Shown one piece after another: positions 6,293 through 12,415 of a DNA stretch of 12,415 nucleotides. Each line of letters opens with the position of its first letter. Position 1 is the stretch's first letter. The stretch comes from Pseudomonadota bacterium. GTDB lineage: Bacteria; Pseudomonadota; Alphaproteobacteria; Rhizobiales; Xanthobacteraceae. A model generated the notes under the pieces. The model did not search any database. It saw only the letters and a list, made by a program, of their open reading frames with translations, and was not told where the DNA came from. The translations under genes were made by a program, and so were the position numbers. The stretch covers positions 1 to 12,415 of the forward strand of contig JAEWCJ010000025.1 in the NCBI GenBank assembly GCA_023390695.1, in the 5' to 3' direction.

Positions 6293-7615
6293 TCACATCT
6301 CTCCGGCGATGTGGCGTTTGCGGATGCGGCGCACGAGCCACCAGATGAAGAGCACTGCCAGCGGCACGAATGCCGCCGTCGCGTAGCTCGGCTCGATATG
6401 CACAAAGCCGGCATCGTGCGCGCCCTTGACCAGATAGCCGAACAGTCCCACCACATAATAGCTGATTGCCGCGACCGACAATCCTTCGACGGTCGCCTGC
6501 AGCCGCAATTGCAGGCGCGTCCGCGTGTTCATCGATTGCAGCAATTCCTGGTTCTGCCGCTCCTGCTCGACATCCACGCGTGTGCGCAGCAAATTCGCGG
6601 TGCGTGCCAGCTTGCGGGAGAGGTTCGCCTGCCGCTCCTCCGTGGTGATGCAGGTTCGCATTGCCGGCGCCATGCGGCGCGCCAGAAACGACGACCATGT
6701 CGGCAGGCCGCCGACCTTGCGTTCGCCGATCGTCTGCAGCCGCAGTTTGACAATCTCGTCATAGGCGCGGCTGGCGCCGAAGCGGAACAGGCTTTGCATC
6801 GCGCCGGCCTCGAGCTCGGCGGCGAGCGCGGTCAGTTCGTCGAGCAGGCGGTGATTGTCGGCCAGAGCATGCGCTTCACGCATCTCGTTGGTGACCTCCG
6901 CCAGCCGCCGCTCGATGCGGTTGATCGATGGCGCGAGCTGCTGCGCCTTCGGCAGGCCGAGCAAAGCGAGCGTGCGATAGGTCTCCAGTTCGATCACGCG
7001 CTGCACCAGCGCGCCGGCGCGCTCGGTCCCCAGCCCGCGATCGATGAGCAATATACGCACGAAGCCGGCGGGATCGGGCTGAAAGTCGGTGGCGTAGACA
7101 GCCGTGCCGTCGGAATTTTCCGCGACGGCAAGGCTTGCCCGCTGGAACAGCCGCTCGGGCGAGGTGCGCTCGGCGCCGTCCGCCACCAGGTGCAGATCGA
7201 TGGCAACGAGCAGCGGCCCTGGTTGCGGAACGAGCGCCATCGGCCCCGCGAGCAGAGAGGCCGGTGGGTGAAACGGCGCCGCGTCCGAGTCGGCCGGCAA
7301 TTCCCAAGTATAGGTCGTGAATTCCGAATGCTGTTCCCAGCGCAGGACGGTTGTGCCGAAGGCGACGCGATGATGCTTGGCGGACGGCTCCGGAGGCGGC
7401 AGTCCGCGCTGCATGCATAATTCGGCGAGTGCCGCCTGATCTGTGAGAGCGGGCTTGCCCGGCGTATCGAAGGCGAAATGCAGGACACGGGCCGGCGTTG
7501 CAAGCGGCGTGAACGGGCGCGCGTGCACTTCGCCAAGAATGGCGGCACGTAAGGCATGCGGGGCAAGCTGTATCGTCTTGCTCTCTCCGATCGCCACGTT
7601 GACGCTCGCGTCCAT
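6293..7615 (-). CDS. DUF3422 family membrane-anchored protein
   Basis: A 440-aa protein whose start matches the DUF3422 signature, with HALRAAILGEVHARPFTPL at about 20-38 followed by a hydrophobic LHFAF strand. The N-terminal 220 residues look globular. About 235-370 is rich in Glu, Arg and Leu and predicts long helices, with coiled-coil character near RIERRLAEVTNEMREA and TRVDVEQERQNQELLQ. Two membrane segments follow, 376-396 and 411-428, and then a basic end (RRIRKRH), which suggests that the tail faces the cytoplasm. No catalytic motif is visible and the function of the family is not established. It lies 47 bases downstream of the sigma-54 regulator gene on the same strand, so it may be cotranscribed, though no functional link is evident. 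The ATG at 7615 has no clear ribosome site. Confidence 0.87.
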   Translation of the reverse strand: MDASVNVAIGESKTIQLAPHALRAAILGEVHARPFTPLATPARVLHFAFDTPGKPALTDQAALAELCMQRGLPPPEPSAKHHRVAFGTTVLRWEQHSEFTTYTWELPADSDAAPFHPPASLLAGPMALVPQPGPLLVAIDLHLVADGAERTSPERLFQRASLAVAENSDGTAVYATDFQPDPAGFVRILLIDRGLGTERAGALVQRVIELETYRTLALLGLPKAQQLAPSINRIERRLAEVTNEMREAHALADNHRLLDELTALAAELEAGAMQSLFRFGASRAYDEIVKLRLQTIGERKVGGLPTWSSFLARRMAPAMRTCITTEERQANLSRKLARTANLLRTRVDVEQERQNQELLQSMNTRTRLQLRLQATVEGLSVAAISYYVVGLFGYLVKGAHDAGFVHIEPSYATAAFVPLAVLFIWWLVRRIRKRHIAGEM

Positions 7616-7662
7616 GGCTGAGGCGTCGCACGGACTTGTGACGTTGACAAGACCCGAAGCGA

Positions 7663-9606
7663 TTACGAGGGATGGGATTGTTCATCGGGTCGCGCGATTT
7701 GGTTGCGTTTGAAACGAATGCCCAGCGACTTGATCCGCGAGGCGAGCGTTGTCGGTTTAACGTCGAGCAGTTCGGCAGCGCCGCCGCGTCCAAAGATCTT
7801 TCCGCGACAGGTTTCGAGCGCGGCAAGAATATTGGCACGGTCGCGATCGCGCCGCTCTTCCTCAGTCATCACCGCCAAGCGAATGCCGGCGCCAGGAGCG
7901 GGACTTGTGCGCCGCGCAATGCTGGGCTCCGGCAGGTCGAGACGAATGCGGCCATTGCGCGCCAGGATGGCGGCGCGCTCGATGACATTCTCCAGTTCGC
8001 GCACATTGCCGGGCCAGTCATACTGGAGCAGGCGGCGAACGTCGCCCTCCGTCAGCCGCAGGTCGCTGGTCTTGAGCTTGCGGCCGGCGCCACGCAGAAA
8101 GTGCGCCGCGAGCAGTGAAATGTCCTCGGAGCGTTCGCGCAGGGGCGCCGACTCGATGGGGAATACGTTGAGGCGGAAATAGAGATCCTCGCGAAAGCGT
8201 CCGCGCCGCACCTCGTGCTTCAAATCCCGGTTGGTCGCGGCGATGATCCGCACCGCGATCTTGCGTGTCCGGTTTTCTCCCGCACGTTCGAACAGACCGT
8301 CCTGCAGGACGCGCAGCAATTTGCCTTGCAATTCAAGCGGAATTTCTCCCACTTCGTCGAGAAACAGCGTGCCGCCATCGGCAAGCTCGAAGCGTCCGAT
8401 GCGGTCGCGCGTCGCGCCGGCAAACGCTCCTTTGACATGACCGAAGAATTCGCTTTCGAAGAGTTCGCGCGATATTGCGGCACAGGTAACACGGATAAGC
8501 GGGCGGTGATTGCGGCTTCCTGCGTCGTGAATGGCGCGCGCGATCAGTTCCTTTCCAGTGCCGGACTCTCCGGTGATCAGGACGGTGGCGTCGGTGGGCG
8601 CCACCAGCTCGACCTGCCGCAGGATTTTCTGCACGGCGGCGCTGCGCCCGATGATGCCGTGCCGATTGGTCTCGATGCGGATCTCTTCCTGCAAATACGC
8701 GTTTTCGAGTTCAAGCCGCTCACGCAGGTGATCCACTTCGTTCAGCGCGGCGCGCAGCTTTTCATCGGCCTCGTGGCGCTGCGTGACGTCGCGGAAGACG
8801 ATAACTGCGCCGACGACATTGCCGCGTTCGCGGATCGGCGTAGATGTGTACTCGACCCAGAATTTCGTGCCGTCCTTGCGCCAGAAAACTTCATTCTCCA
8901 CGTGGTGTACGATGCCGTCGCGAAACGCTGCGTAAACCGGACAATCATGGTCGTGATAATGTGAGCCGTCTGAATGTGTATGATGCACGGTCGAGTGCAT
9001 GTCGCGGCCGCCCAGCTCCTCGGCGCGCCAGCCGAGCATGCGTTCGGCGGCCGGATTGACGAAGGTCGTCTTGCCATCGGCATTGACGCCATAAATGCCT
9101 TCGCCGGCAGCACGCAGGATGAGCTGGTTTTCCCGCTCGATCTCGCGGAAGAAACGTTCTATCCGCTGCCATTCGGCAATGCCGCCGCGCACATAGAAGT
9201 CGGCTTCGATATCGATGGCTCGGCGTCTCCGCTCGGCCAGGTCGCTCATGCTCAGCAGCAGCAGTGGGCCTTTGCCGCTCGGCAGCGTGCTTCCCACATA
9301 TTCAACCGCCAACTCGCCACCGGCCGCATGTCGCGGCGAGAGCGTGTGCGTCCAGAACGATCCTTTGGCTAGCACCGCGTCGGTGAAAACGATCAGCGCG
9401 GGCAATTGTCCGGGATGGAGTGCGCTGACCTTCAGATTTTGAAGCAAGGCTCGGTCATAGCCAAGCAATCGACACGCCGCGGGATTGGCATCGAAGATGC
9501 GATCTTCGCCCGGATCGAGCACCAGCATCGGCTGCACGCTCGCTTCAAAAATGCGACCGAAAGCGGCATTTGTCTCACGGTCTGCCTGAATCTGATGCAA
9601 ACGCAC
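7663..9606 (-). CDS. Sigma-54-dependent enhancer-binding regulator with two PAS domains
   Basis: A 647-aa transcription activator. PAS 1 covers about 15-125 and PAS 2 about 160-278. A coiled-coil linker (280-312) leads to the AAA+ domain (about 318-555) and a C-terminal Fis-type helix-turn-helix (about 592-630). The AAA+ domain has Walker A GESGTGKE (346-353), Walker B TLFLDE (D417-E418) and the arginine-finger region [14 protein letters not shown]. The sigma-54-contacting loop reads GAFAGA (393-398) where GAFTGA is usual. PAS 2 holds a histidine-rich stretch at 204-220 ending near C222. There is no receiver domain, so sensing is probably direct through PAS. The gene is divergent from the ABC transporter operon, which has a -24/-12 promoter; that is its likely target. 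The GTG at 9606 shares its first base with the GGAGG site at 9606-9610, so TTG at 9600, 5 bases after that site, may be the true start. Confidence 0.93.
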   Translation of the reverse strand: MRLHQIQADRETNAAFGRIFEASVQPMLVLDPGEDRIFDANPAACRLLGYDRALLQNLKVSALHPGQLPALIVFTDAVLAKGSFWTHTLSPRHAAGGELAVEYVGSTLPSGKGPLLLLSMSDLAERRRRAIDIEADFYVRGGIAEWQRIERFFREIERENQLILRAAGEGIYGVNADGKTTFVNPAAERMLGWRAEELGGRDMHSTVHHTHSDGSHYHDHDCPVYAAFRDGIVHHVENEVFWRKDGTKFWVEYTSTPIRERGNVVGAVIVFRDVTQRHEADEKLRAALNEVDHLRERLELENAYLQEEIRIETNRHGIIGRSAAVQKILRQVELVAPTDATVLITGESGTGKELIARAIHDAGSRNHRPLIRVTCAAISRELFESEFFGHVKGAFAGATRDRIGRFELADGGTLFLDEVGEIPLELQGKLLRVLQDGLFERAGENRTRKIAVRIIAATNRDLKHEVRRGRFREDLYFRLNVFPIESAPLRERSEDISLLAAHFLRGAGRKLKTSDLRLTEGDVRRLLQYDWPGNVRELENVIERAAILARNGRIRLDLPEPSIARRTSPAPGAGIRLAVMTEEERRDRDRANILAALETCRGKIFGRGGAAELLDVKPTTLASRIKSLGIRFKRNQIARPDEQSHPS

Positions 9607-9660
9607 CTCCCAAGAAATACCTGTCAGGGTGCGCGTCTGCGTTGCAAATATTACGCCTTT

Positions 9661-9681
9661 TCGTGGTCTACGATATTTCGT
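9661..9681. promoter_or_regulatory. Candidate upstream activator site for the sigma-54 regulator
   Basis: Alternating half-sites read TCGT (9661-9664), ACGA (9670-9673) and TCGT (9678-9681). The right pair forms the dyad ACGA-TATT-TCGT, and the heptamer TTTCGTG recurs at 9659 and 9676. The block lies about 95-115 bases before the expected transcript start, the usual range for enhancers of NtrC-type activators. The half-sites are only four bases long, so this could be chance. Confidence 0.35.
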
Positions 9682-9750
9682 GAATTCCAGGCCGTTGATT
9701 CAAAAACAAAAACCAGATTACCGGACGATTGTCTGGATGGTTCGCAGGTT

Positions 9751-9766
9751 TGGCATCGAAGTTGCT
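9751..9766 (+). promoter_or_regulatory. Sigma-54 (-24/-12) promoter of the ABC transporter operon
   Basis: The sequence TGGCATCGAAGTTGCT has GG at 9752-9753 and GC at 9764-9765, separated by exactly 10 bases, and matches the RpoN consensus TGGCAC-N5-TTGCW at all but one conserved base. Transcription would begin near 9777, leaving a leader of about 24 bases before the ATG at 9801 with its ribosome site AGGAG at 9789-9793. A sigma-54 activator is encoded immediately upstream in the opposite direction, which makes a chance match unlikely. Confidence 0.8.
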
Positions 9767-9800
9767 CAGTCTGTTGCTGAACGCAGACAGGAGACAGCTG

Positions 9801-11192
9801 ATGTCCACCTTCGACAATCCCTTCGATGCAAAACGTAATCTGGTCAGAGGAGGCTGTTCCTGCGGCCGGCACACGAGCCAGGCCGAGCACGAGCGCGATG
9901 CCAGTGGCGGCTTGCAATGCCAGCCGATCGAGACGGACAACGAAGAGAAGCGCTACGAGGGTGTGGTGGCCTCCGCCGTCATGCGTGCCATGTTTCCGCA
10001 GGACATGGCGCGCCGCGCATTTCTGAAATCGGTCGGCGCCTCGACCGCGCTGGCGGCGATCTCACAGTTTTTCCCGCTGAAGACGGCAACCGAAGTCTTC
10101 GCCCAGGGCGGTGTGCTGGAGAAGAAAGATCTCAAGGTCGGCTTTATTCCCATCACCTGCGCCACGCCGATCATCATGGCGCATCCGATGGGCTTCTATA
10201 CGAAGCATGGTTTGAATGTCGAAGTGATCAAGACCGCCGGCTGGGCGGTAATCCGCGACAAGACGCTGAACAAAGAATATGACGCCGCCCATATGCTGTC
10301 GCCGATGCCGTTGGCGATCACGCTCGGAGTCGGCTCAAATCCGATTCCCTACACCATGCCAGCGGTTGAGAACATCAACGGCCAGGCGATCACGCTGGCC
10401 ATGAAGCATAAGGACCGGCGCGATCCGAAGTCCTGGAAGGGCATGAAGTTCGCGGTGCCCTTCGATTACTCGATGCATAATTATCTCTTGCGCTATTACG
10501 TCGCCGAACATGGCCTTGATCCGGATCAGGACATCCAGATCCGCGCCGTGCCGCCGCCGGAGATGGTCGCGAATTTGCGGGCCGACAATATCGACGGATT
10601 CCTGGCACCGGATCCGGTGAACCAGCGCGCGGTCTATGACGGCGTTGGCTTCATCCATATGCTGTCGAAGGAGATGTGGGCGGGCCACCCCTGTTGCGCC
10701 TTTGCCGCGTCGAAGGAATTCGTCACCACTGCGCCAAATACCTATGCGGCGCTGCTGCGTTCGATCATCGACGCGACGGCCTATGCAACGCGGCCGATCA
10801 ACCGCAAGCAGATCGCAGAGGCGATCGCGCCGGCCAACTACCTCAACCAGCCGGTGACAGTGGTGGAGCAGGTGCTCACCGGTGTCTATGCCGACGGCCT
10901 CGGCAACATCAAGAAAGATCCGGATCGCATCGCCTTCGATCCGTTCCCGTGGGAATCCTTCGCGGTCTGGATCCTGACCCAGATGAAGCGCTGGGGCCAG
11001 ATCAAGGGCGAAGTGGATTATGCCGGCGTGGCCAAGCAGGTCTTCCTCGCGACCGATACGAAGAAGCAGATGGAAGAACTTGGCTTTGCGCCGCCGGCGT
11101 CAACCACCAAGACCTTCTCAGTCATGGGCAAGCCCTTCGATCCGGCAAAGCCGGAGGACTACATCAAGAGCTTTGCAATCAAGCGGGTGTGA
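9801..11192 (+). CDS. NrtA/CmpA-family ABC transporter substrate-binding protein, Tat-exported
   Basis: A 463-aa periplasmic binding protein of the nitrate/bicarbonate/sulfonate type. The mature domain opens with KVGFIPITCATPIIMAHPMG (from about 112) and keeps family landmarks such as SPMPLAITLG, VPPPEMVANLRADNIDGF and DPVNQRAVYDGVG. A twin-arginine motif, RRAFLK (71-76), precedes a hydrophobic stretch and the probable processing region EVFAQGG, so export of a folded protein is expected. Unusually, about 70 residues precede this motif, including GGCSCGRH (C19, C21) and C40. The start at 9801 is chosen because AGGAG at 9789-9793 is well placed and the sigma-54 promoter would start transcription near 9777, downstream of the alternative start at 9729. 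It leads the operon with the permease 88 bases on. The ligand is unproven: nitrate, nitrite, cyanate or bicarbonate are the family choices. Confidence 0.88.
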   Translation: MSTFDNPFDAKRNLVRGGCSCGRHTSQAEHERDASGGLQCQPIETDNEEKRYEGVVASAVMRAMFPQDMARRAFLKSVGASTALAAISQFFPLKTATEVFAQGGVLEKKDLKVGFIPITCATPIIMAHPMGFYTKHGLNVEVIKTAGWAVIRDKTLNKEYDAAHMLSPMPLAITLGVGSNPIPYTMPAVENINGQAITLAMKHKDRRDPKSWKGMKFAVPFDYSMHNYLLRYYVAEHGLDPDQDIQIRAVPPPEMVANLRADNIDGFLAPDPVNQRAVYDGVGFIHMLSKEMWAGHPCCAFAASKEFVTTAPNTYAALLRSIIDATAYATRPINRKQIAEAIAPANYLNQPVTVVEQVLTGVYADGLGNIKKDPDRIAFDPFPWESFAVWILTQMKRWGQIKGEVDYAGVAKQVFLATDTKKQMEELGFAPPASTTKTFSVMGKPFDPAKPEDYIKSFAIKRV

Positions 11193-11280
11193 CAATGGTA
11201 TTCGTGCCGGGATTCCTGTCTTTACCTCTACCCGTTTGCATGAGGCGCAGAGGATGGGAAGGTGCCGTGGGGTGCCTTGC

Positions 11281-12120
11281 ATGACCCTCTCTCTGACATG
11301 GCGCGCCGCCATCCTGTCTGTGACGATTTTTATCTTGTTTGTTGCCGGCTGGCATCTTGCCGTCAGCGGCAGCGGCACCGTCGCGCAGATGGATCCCGAA
11401 TATGCGAAGCTGATGGGTACCACTGCGACCCACGGCAAATCGGCGATGCCGGGGCCGGTCGAAGTCGGCGCCAAGCTCTGGCAGCATATCAAGAGTCCGT
11501 TTTACGACAACGGCCCGAACGATAAGGGCGTCGGCATCCAGCTCGCCTATTCGATCGCGCGTGTCGGCATCGGCTATCTGCTGGCGGTGATCGTCGCCAT
11601 CCCGGTCGGCTTTCTGATCGGCATGTCGCCGTTGATGGGCCGCGCGTTGGATCCGTTCATCCAGGTGCTGAAACCGATCTCGCCGCTCGCTTGGATGCCG
11701 CTGGCGCTCTACACCATCAAGGATTCCGGGCTCTCCGCGATCTTCGTCATCTTCATCTGTTCGGTTTGGCCGATGCTGCTCAACACCGCCTTCGGCGTGT
11801 CGGCGGTCCGCAAGGAGTGGCTCAATGTGGCGCGCACATTGGAGGTCGGGCCGATCCGCCGCGCCTTCACCGTCATTCTGCCGGCGGCAGCGCCGACGAT
11901 CCTCACCGGCATGCGCATCTCCATCGGCATTGCCTGGCTGGTGATCGTTGCCGCCGAGATGCTCGTAGGCGGCACCGGCATTGGCTACTTCGTCTGGAAT
12001 GAATGGAATAATTTATCGATTGTGAATGTGATCACGGCGATCCTGCTGATCGGGCTGGTGGGGATGGTGCTCGACCAGATCCTCGCCCGCGTCGCCCGCC
12101 TCGTGACCTATCCGGAGTGA
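11281..12120 (+). CDS. NrtB-type ABC transporter permease
   Basis: Inner-membrane permease of the nitrate/sulfonate/bicarbonate class (BPD_transp_1 fold), 279 aa. A first membrane segment lies at about 8-29 (ILSVTIFILFVAGWHLAV). A periplasmic stretch follows, including PGPVEVGAKLWQHI, and then five or so further segments from about 90. The family hallmarks VLKPISPLAWMPLALY, IFVIFICSVWPMLLNTAFGV and IAWLVIVAAEMLVGGTGIGY are present and resemble cyanobacterial NrtB. The cytoplasmic EAA-like loop that docks on the ATPase is NVARTLEVGPIRRAFTVILP. The ATG at 11281 starts the first hydrophobic segment at the expected distance. The in-frame ATG at 11254 has its AGAGG directly against it, and still earlier starts would overlap the binding-protein gene. 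The ATPase start follows 4 bases after the stop. Confidence 0.88.
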   Translation: MTLSLTWRAAILSVTIFILFVAGWHLAVSGSGTVAQMDPEYAKLMGTTATHGKSAMPGPVEVGAKLWQHIKSPFYDNGPNDKGVGIQLAYSIARVGIGYLLAVIVAIPVGFLIGMSPLMGRALDPFIQVLKPISPLAWMPLALYTIKDSGLSAIFVIFICSVWPMLLNTAFGVSAVRKEWLNVARTLEVGPIRRAFTVILPAAAPTILTGMRISIGIAWLVIVAAEMLVGGTGIGYFVWNEWNNLSIVNVITAILLIGLVGMVLDQILARVARLVTYPE

Positions 12121-12124
12121 GGCG

Positions 12125-12415
12125 ATGAGCGGCAGATTCATCTCCATCGAAGGCATCGCCAGGCGCTATCCGGCGCCCGGTCCGGCGAGCGCGCGCGGCG
12201 GCCAGACCACCATCTTCGAGAACCTGTGGCTCGGCATGCAGAAGGGCGAATTCGTCTGCGTCATCGGCCATTCCGGCTGCGGCAAGACCACCGTGCTCAA
12301 CATCCTCGCCGGGCTCGACGCGCCGTCGGAGGGCGTCGTCATCGTCGACGGGCAGGCGATCGAGGGCCCCTCCCTCGACCGCGCGGTGATCTTCCAGAGC
12401 CACGCGCTGTTGCCC
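12125..12415 (+). CDS. NrtD/TauB-type ABC transporter ATP-binding protein (partial, 3' end outside window)
   Basis: The first 97 codons of a cytoplasmic ATPase that powers the importer; the reading frame is still open at the window edge. Translation gives MSGRFISIEGIARRYPAP and then the Walker A motif GHSGCGKTT (48-56). NILAGLDAPSEGVVIVDG follows, and the Q-loop FQSHALLP (Q91) runs up to the boundary. The FQSHALLP form resembles NrtC/NrtD ATPases. The signature motif and Walker B lie beyond the window. The segment between the first strand and Walker A (about 16-30, PAPGPASARGGQTT) is slightly longer and more Gly/Ala/Pro-rich than usual. The ATG at 12125 follows the permease stop by 4 bases and has GGAG at 12114-12117 as a ribosome site, so the two genes are translationally linked. 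Confidence 0.9.
   Translation, partial: MSGRFISIEGIARRYPAPGPASARGGQTTIFENLWLGMQKGEFVCVIGHSGCGKTTVLNILAGLDAPSEGVVIVDGQAIEGPSLDRAVIFQSHALLP

Noticed and set aside
6311..7420. Long open frame (369 aa) on the plus strand
   Set aside because: It is antisense to the DUF3422 gene, rich in Arg, Gln and His as expected for shadow frames in GC-rich DNA, and shows no family features.
7635..7651. Inverted repeat CTTGT-N7-ACAAG between the regulator and DUF3422 genes
   Set aside because: The arms are only five bases long, with no associated promoter or T-tract; expected by chance.
6876..7838. 320-aa minus-strand frame spanning the DUF3422/regulator junction
   Set aside because: It overlaps both recognised genes out of frame and has Arg/Ala/Ser-biased composition without motifs.
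8215..8964. 249-aa plus-strand frame antisense to the sigma-54 regulator
   Set aside because: It covers the AAA+ and PAS coding region; its composition follows the codon pattern of the opposite strand.
9627..9640. Second GG-N10-GC match near the regulator gene
   Set aside because: Flanking bases do not fit the TGGCAC and TTGC contexts, so only the dinucleotides match by chance.
9729..9800. Upstream ATG (9729) for the binding-protein gene
   Set aside because: It lies before the sigma-54 promoter and its expected transcript start, and it lacks a ribosome site; ATG 9801 has AGGAG 7 bases upstream.
11020..11280. N-terminal extension of the permease frame overlapping the binding-protein gene
   Set aside because: The extra residues are an out-of-frame reading of the binding-protein 3' end, Arg/Pro/Ser-rich and unlike a permease.

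Overview
The window is GC-rich, tightly packed DNA from an alphaproteobacterium, most likely a Hyphomicrobiales member close to Bradyrhizobium, Rhodopseudomonas or Afipia. That placement rests on a two-hairpin intergenic repeat at the left edge that I recognise from those genomes, on a DUF3422 membrane protein typical of alpha- and other proteobacteria, and on an enhancer-binding-protein plus nitrate-type ABC transporter arrangement. It is an inference, since the window holds no rRNA or other marker gene. No RNA genes, insertion sequences or CRISPR arrays were seen.

Left part (about 1-5540): a homoprotocatechuate (3,4-dihydroxyphenylacetate) meta-cleavage locus split into two divergent transcription units. 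Leftward run hpaF, hpaE and hpaD (isomerase, semialdehyde dehydrogenase, ring-cleavage dioxygenase). Rightward run a DapA-family lyase, a single-domain fumarylacetoacetate-hydrolase-fold enzyme (probably HpaG) and the MarR repressor hpaR, joined by ATGA overlaps. The 145-bp divergent gap holds the neatest element of the window. A perfect 12-bp palindrome, TTAACATGTTAA, forms the putative -10 of both opposing promoters, each with a TTGACG -35, so one bound repressor could shut both units. No hydratase (HpaH) and no HpcH/HpaI-type aldolase is encoded here. The DapA-family enzyme is a candidate stand-in for the terminal pyruvate aldolase.

Middle (5540-7620): a small secreted protein made of two repeated modules, convergent with a DUF3422 protein that has two C-terminal membrane segments.

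Right part (7663-12415): a sigma-54 enhancer-binding protein with two PAS domains and an unusual GAFAGA in place of GAFTGA faces, divergently, a nitrate/bicarbonate-type ABC importer: a Tat-exported binding protein with a long cysteine-containing N-terminal extension, a permease, and an ATPase cut by the window end. A -24/-12 promoter with exact GG-N10-GC spacing lies just upstream of the binding-protein gene, so the PAS regulator very probably controls this transporter.
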